A DNA stretch of 9,236 nt. Source: Acidobacteria bacterium UBA2994. GTDB taxonomy: Bacteria > Acidobacteriota > Vicinamibacteria > Vicinamibacterales > UBA8438. Position numbers and translations under genes: made by a program. Shown piece by piece: positions 5,894 through 9,236 of this stretch. Positions within the stretch are counted from its first letter, which is position 1; the number at the start of each line of letters is the position of its first letter. The DNA lies in the NCBI GenBank assembly GCA_002346545.1, contig DEAA01000033.1:1-9236 (forward strand), in the 5' to 3' direction. The notes below the pieces were generated by a model. That model was not told where the DNA came from. It saw only the letters and a program-made list of their open reading frames with translations, and did not search any database.

Positions 5894-6627
5894 TGGACGG
5901 ATTCGGGCTGGTGCTCATGCTGGCGGCAATGCCAGCGGCGGGTAATTTCCTCGGCGCGGTCTTCTCCGAGTTCTTCAACGTCTCGGATCGCTACCTCAGC
6001 CTCGCGCTGCACCTGGCCGCAGGAATCGTAATCGCCGTCGTCGGCCTTGAACTCATGCCCGAAGCTCTCCAAGGACCGTCACCATGGATTCCGATCCTCG
6101 CGTTCCTTGGCGGAGGTGTTGTCTACCTCGGCATCGAGCGCGCCATCAGTTTCCTGCGAACGCGTCTGCAAGGCAGAGAAGAACGCACAGGCCCGTTAGC
6201 AATTTTCGCCGGCGTCTCCCTGGACCTGTTCAGCGACGGCGTCATGATCGGCACCGCTACAGTTCTGAACCCGAACCTTGGTCTTCTACTCGCCCTAGGA
6301 CAGGTGCCCGCCGATCTGCCGGAAGGATTCGCTGCTGCAGCCACCTTGCGCCATGCCGGCCTATCTCGCCGCACCCGAATTCTGATGGCACTGGGCTTCA
6401 CCATACCAATCCTCGTCGGAGCATCCCTCGGTTACTTCGCGCTTCGTGCAGCACCCGAAATCCTCACCCTGTCTGTGCTCGCGCTCACCGGGGGCGTGCT
6501 CACCTGCGTCGTCATTGAAGACATGATCGCCGAAGCACACCGCAACGACACCAGCTCGTTCGACGCCATAGCCCTCACCAGCGGCTTCGCCCTGTTTGCC
6601 CTCATCACCGTCTACGTCGCGGGATAG
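5893..6627 (+). CDS. ZIP-family metal transporter with atypical metal-site residues
   Basis: This is 244 residues from the GTG at 5893, which shares one base with the upstream TAG stop (TAGTG). The frame is open to 5770, but that part overlaps the methyltransferase-like gene. About eight helices are predicted, with ZIP-like segments LHLAAGIVIAVVGLELMPEAL (39-59), SLDLFSDGVMIG (109-120) and VPADLPEGFAAA (138-149). In canonical ZIPs such as ZupT, helices 4 and 5 read HNxPEG. Here helix 4 has Asp111 and Asp115 in the His and Glu places, and helix 5 has Ala140-Asp141 for His-Asn while keeping Glu144. ZIPs normally bring divalent metal into the cytoplasm, which is odd in an operon led by an efflux pump and a metal-responsive repressor. 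It might act on another cation or have changed function (inference). Confidence 0.8.
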   Translation: MDGFGLVLMLAAMPAAGNFLGAVFSEFFNVSDRYLSLALHLAAGIVIAVVGLELMPEALQGPSPWIPILAFLGGGVVYLGIERAISFLRTRLQGREERTGPLAIFAGVSLDLFSDGVMIGTATVLNPNLGLLLALGQVPADLPEGFAAAATLRHAGLSRRTRILMALGFTIPILVGASLGYFALRAAPEILTLSVLALTGGVLTCVVIEDMIAEAHRNDTSSFDAIALTSGFALFALITVYVAG

Positions 6628-6631
6628 GTCG

Positions 6632-6652
6632 GCAGCGGTATACCTCCGCTGC
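6632..6652. terminator. GC-rich hairpin between convergent genes, bidirectional terminator candidate
   Basis: GCAGCGG (6632-6638) pairs perfectly with CCGCTGC (6646-6652) around a 7-base loop. It sits in the 36-base gap between the ZIP stop and the minus-strand DUF4307 stop, where termination is needed in both directions. No T-tract follows on either strand, so it would be a U-less actinobacterial-type hairpin rather than a classical intrinsic terminator. Confidence 0.5.
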
Positions 6653-6663
6653 GGCGCGCCCAT

Positions 6664-7065
6664 TTACCTGCTTGTTACCCAGCAGGAGTGCACCGTACCC
6701 GTCGTAGCCTGCGCGAGCGTCGGGACTGTCTCCACGACGGCTCGCGTGACCTCCTCGGACGCGGGGTATTCGATGACACGCCAACCAACGATGCCGAAGT
6801 CCTCGTCCAGCGCCTGCACAACACACGCGAACGACGTCCCGGCGGGCGGGGTCACCTGAAACGACACCGTCACGGTGCGAGCATCGACCAGCTCGTAACC
6901 GGTCTCGTCGAACCCGACATCATCGAGCGAGTTCGAGATAGTCAGCCACGAAAGCCCGGCGACAGAAAGGGCAGCCACCGTCGCGACGGTGATCCAGAAC
7001 ACACGGCGGCGGATGGGCCGCGGGGCACGACCGTAGCGGTCGGCGAGCTCTTCATTCGTCGTCAT
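6664..7065 (-). CDS. DUF4307 membrane protein
   Basis: This is 133 residues from the ATG at 7065. The N-terminus MTTNEELADRYGR and overall plan match actinobacterial DUF4307 proteins: a short basic cytoplasmic lead (to Arg21), one membrane helix at about 22-42, and an extracytoplasmic beta-rich domain (about 55-133) with two cysteines, Cys81 and Cys128, that could form a disulfide. The family has no established function. The start is 10 bases past the stop of the CopD-CtaG gene and the strand is the same, so the two are probably co-transcribed. The frame is open upstream to 7188, but that stretch lies inside the CopD-CtaG gene and looks like a shadow. Confidence 0.88.
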   Translation of the reverse strand: MTTNEELADRYGRAPRPIRRRVFWITVATVAALSVAGLSWLTISNSLDDVGFDETGYELVDARTVTVSFQVTPPAGTSFACVVQALDEDFGIVGWRVIEYPASEEVTRAVVETVPTLAQATTGTVHSCWVTSR

Positions 7066-7075
7066 GCGGCGCGCT

Positions 7076-9055
7076 CTATCTGTGGCTGCGAGCGTCTCGG
7101 TCGGCGAGCTCGGCGAGGCGTGCGTTGTATGCCTCGAGTTCGGCCTCGCCGGTGCGGTCGGCGTGCCGGTCTCGGCGCTTGGTCTCACGGGCGTCGCTGC
7201 GGCTCCACTGGATCGCGACCGTGATCGCGAGGGTCAGGGTGGGAATCTCGCCGATCGACCAAGCGATGCCGCCACCGGTGTACTGATCCTCGAGCGGTGT
7301 GGCACCCCAGGTGCGGCCCATCGCGCCGAACCAGTCGGCAACCATGAGCCCCGACTGCATCATGATGGCGATGCCGAAGAAGGCGTGCGTCGCCATCACG
7401 CCGATGAGCAGCAACAACCGGCCGGCGTAAGGTAGCCGCCACGGCACCGGGTCGACGCCGATCAGGGAGAGCGCGAACAGGTATCCGGTGATGAGGAAGT
7501 GCGCGATCATCCACTGGTGCCCGAGGTGGTCGGCCAGTGACCAGCGGAACAGGTCGGTGTAGTAGAACATCCACAGCGACCCGATGAACAGACCCGCCGC
7601 GGCGAACGGGTTCGTCAAGATGCGGGCGACGGGCGAATGCACGGCCCACAGGATCCACTCGCGCCCACCACGGGTGCCGTCGTCGCGTTTGCGGATCGCG
7701 CGGGCGGCGAGGGTCACCGGGGCGCCGGCGACCAGCAGCACCGGGATCGCCATCGTGAGCAGCATGTGGCCGACCATGTGCATGCTGAACAGGTAGTCCT
7801 GGTAGACGTTGACGACGCCGCCGGTGACCCAGACCAGCAGCAGCATGCCGGCGACCCACATGATCGTGCGGTACACCGGCCACGTGTCGCCGCGGCGGCG
7901 CAGCCGCCACAACCCGGCCAGGTAGAAGAAGATCGCGAACCCGGCGATCACCGCCCACAACAGGTCCACGTTCCACGCGGTGACCCACCGTTCAATCGTG
8001 AGCTCCGGGGGCAGCGGCGCACCCGTGAGGCGTTCCGCCGACGAGGGGTTCTCGGGAAGCGGTGCCGGGTTCGGCGGTGGCGTGCGGGCCAGCGCGGCGG
8101 CGGCGCCGCTGGCCACGCCCATCAGCGCCAGCTCCAACGCGATGAGTGTCCAGAACGGCCGGGATGCTTGATCGGAAGTACGCATCCTGCCGATAAGTCG
8201 CGCCCGATACCACGCCCCGAAAAGTCCCAGTCCACACAGCGCGGCGACCTTCACTGCCAGGATCGCCCCATAGGGGGAAAGCAGATCAGACCACTGCTGC
8301 AGGCCGATCGCGGCGCGCACCGTGCCGGACACGGCGACGAGCACGAAGGCGCCCAGAGCGATGCTCGAGTAGCGGGCGACGACATCGGGGATGCGGCGGC
8401 GGTCGAGGACGGGGCGGGCGACGACGAGCAGCAGAAGACCACCGAGCCACACCGCGGCGGCGATGATGTGCAGGATGAGCGCCATCATCGCCTCGTGGTG
8501 GAAGGCGTCATCGCCGGTGTGCCCCTGCGTCCCCATCGGCACGAGCGATGCCACCGCCACCAGGGCGACCAGAAGCGTTCCCGTCCAGGACCGCACCGCG
8601 AAGGTCAGCACGGTGAGGGCGGCACCGGCGACCGTGGTGATCAGCCATGTCCGGCCGACCTCGAGTTCGACGAGGAAACGTCCCAACTGGGAGCCGAACT
8701 GGGGGCCGGCGTCGATCGTCGGGTTGAACACGCTGAGGAATGTGAGGAACCCGGTCGCGCCGGCAGCCACGGTGAACAGTGTCGCGGAGATCGACGCGGT
8801 ATCGACGGCGACATCGAACGCGCGTTCCCCGGTCCGCAGCGTGAACAACGCGGTCACGAGAACACCGACCATGCCCGCGGCCGCGAGATTCACAACCAGT
8901 TTCGCAACCGGCAGTCCCCAGCGCACGGCCGGGCCGGCGTCGCCCAGCGGGATCGGCGCTGCACCCCCACCGAACCACAACGCCCCGACCAAGGCGATGA
9001 GTGCGACCCCGACGAGGATCGCAGGCCCGGCGACCCGCAAGAAGCGAGGAGTCAT
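7076..9055 (-). CDS. CopD-CtaG fusion: copper resistance D domain plus caa3 oxidase assembly factor
   Basis: This 659-residue polytopic membrane protein has about 14-15 helices. The N-terminal half (about 50-320) is CopD-like, with GHTGDDAFHHEAMMALILHIIAAAVWLGG around 178-206 (His179, His186, His187, His196), residues typical of CopD copper sites. After a Pro-rich linker (325-350), residues 360-620 form a CtaG_Cox domain with HMVGH (426-430), His510, His513, His519 and His557, conserved in the caa3 cytochrome c oxidase assembly family. A charged cytoplasmic tail ends the protein. This two-domain fusion is common in actinobacteria and is thought to move copper across the membrane and towards the oxidase Cu centres. 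A stop lies 34-36 bases upstream in frame, so the ATG at 9055 is the first possible start; it overlaps a small upstream ORF in ATGA and has only an abutting AGGA. Confidence 0.95.
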   Translation of the reverse strand: MTPRFLRVAGPAILVGVALIALVGALWFGGGAAPIPLGDAGPAVRWGLPVAKLVVNLAAAGMVGVLVTALFTLRTGERAFDVAVDTASISATLFTVAAGATGFLTFLSVFNPTIDAGPQFGSQLGRFLVELEVGRTWLITTVAGAALTVLTFAVRSWTGTLLVALVAVASLVPMGTQGHTGDDAFHHEAMMALILHIIAAAVWLGGLLLLVVARPVLDRRRIPDVVARYSSIALGAFVLVAVSGTVRAAIGLQQWSDLLSPYGAILAVKVAALCGLGLFGAWYRARLIGRMRTSDQASRPFWTLIALELALMGVASGAAAALARTPPPNPAPLPENPSSAERLTGAPLPPELTIERWVTAWNVDLLWAVIAGFAIFFYLAGLWRLRRRGDTWPVYRTIMWVAGMLLLVWVTGGVVNVYQDYLFSMHMVGHMLLTMAIPVLLVAGAPVTLAARAIRKRDDGTRGGREWILWAVHSPVARILTNPFAAAGLFIGSLWMFYYTDLFRWSLADHLGHQWMIAHFLITGYLFALSLIGVDPVPWRLPYAGRLLLLIGVMATHAFFGIAIMMQSGLMVADWFGAMGRTWGATPLEDQYTGGGIAWSIGEIPTLTLAITVAIQWSRSDARETKRRDRHADRTGEAELEAYNARLAELADRDARSHR

Positions 9056-9138
9056 TCCTGTCGCGGGCGGCGTGACCGCTGTCCGCGTTCAGAGTCGCCC
9101 GCGCGCGTGGTGGCGGGAATCGAGCGTGTGGGGGTCAT
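9052..9138 (-). CDS. Possible 28-residue Arg-rich leader ORF, coupled to the CopD-CtaG start
   Basis: ATG at 9138 opens a 28-codon frame (MTPTRSIPATT... ending RRPRQE) whose TGA overlaps the CopD-CtaG ATG in an ATGA. A weak GAAAG lies about 9 bases upstream. The CopD-CtaG gene has no well-spaced Shine-Dalgarno of its own, so translation through this frame could load ribosomes on it. The peptide has no domain I recognise and such a frame could be chance in GC-rich DNA. Confidence 0.3.
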   Translation of the reverse strand: MTPTRSIPATTRAGDSERGQRSRRPRQE

Positions 9139-9184
9139 CTGGGTGCTTTCGGTTCGGGCAGCGGTCGGAGCAGGGGCGCAGGGG

Positions 9185-9236
9185 TCAGGTGAGCCCGGAG
9201 TAGGAGTGCAAACCCTGGAAGAACATGTTCACGATC
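9185..9236 (-). CDS. ccsB: C-terminal tail of a probable CcsB/CcsA cytochrome c assembly protein (cut by right edge)
   Basis: The last 16 residues of a minus-strand gene are visible, IVNMFFQGLHSYSGLT, ending at TGA 9187-9185; 15 of 16 codons end in G or C, as real genes here do. The VN...GLHSY pattern is the usual C-terminus of CcsA/CcsB proteins of the System II cytochrome c maturation pathway, which carry heme across the membrane for attachment to apocytochromes. Location beside an oxidase assembly gene supports this. Only a short tail is seen, so the name is tentative. Confidence 0.6.
   Translation of the reverse strand, partial: IVNMFFQGLHSYSGLT

Noticed and set aside
8391..9203. 270-residue plus-strand frame opposite CopD-CtaG
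   Set aside because: It is antisense to a well-supported membrane protein and is Ala/Thr/Arg-rich low complexity.
1..9236. Insertion sequence, integrase, CRISPR array or RNA genes
   Set aside because: No transposase or integrase motif, no regularly spaced repeats and no tRNA- or rRNA-like sequence was found on either strand.

Overview
The window is high-GC DNA with the gene content of an actinobacterium, most likely from the Microbacteriaceae (Microbacterium or a relative; the family is inference). Pointers are strong GC preference at third positions, a CmtR-type regulator, a DUF4307 protein, the actinobacterial CopD-CtaG fusion, a CcsB-type tail, and promoters whose -10 boxes lie about 7 bases before a start codon, suggesting leaderless mRNAs. 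It reads as a metal-homeostasis and metal-resistance cluster next to a cytochrome-assembly region. I see no transposase, integrase, tRNA, rRNA or CRISPR.

Region 1 (1-1010, minus strand): a copper operon csoR-copZ-copA. CsoR is a Cu(I)-sensing repressor with the full C-H-C ligand set. CopZ is a copper chaperone with an extra CxCC motif. CopA is a Cu(I)-exporting P-type ATPase cut by the left edge. A CATACCC-N5-GGGTATG operator overlaps the csoR promoter.

Region 2 (1080-2772, plus strand, divergent from csoR): a CmtR-like ArsR/SmtB Cd/Pb sensor, a short cation-diffusion-facilitator-like transporter with a His/Asp/Glu tail, and a membrane-anchored DsbA-like oxidoreductase. The DsbA reading frame continues straight on from the transporter's, separated only by one TGA, and its membrane anchor has no ATG, GTG or TTG start. 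This is the oddest feature of the window.

Region 3 (3005-6627): an NmtR/CzrA-type ArsR repressor on the minus strand faces a divergent plus-strand operon. That operon holds a P1B-4 ATPase (Co/Ni/Zn/Fe class), an isoprenylcysteine-methyltransferase-like membrane protein that seems to lack its N-terminal part, and a ZIP-family protein with altered metal-site residues. The intergenic region is AT-rich and holds a 12-bp perfect palindrome and an exact 10-bp tandem duplication.

Region 4 (6664-9236, minus strand): the C-terminal tail of a probable CcsB cytochrome c assembly protein, a possible 28-codon leader ORF, the CopD-CtaG copper/cytochrome-oxidase assembly fusion, and a DUF4307 membrane protein. 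This looks like ordinary respiratory-chain assembly DNA flanking the resistance genes.

Together, three independent sensor-effector modules (Cu(I), Cd/Pb, Ni/Co/Zn) handle metal export, and the right-hand genes handle copper supply to cytochrome oxidase. Most parts belong to known families. The unusual elements are at junctions and in altered active sites rather than in a clearly new system.
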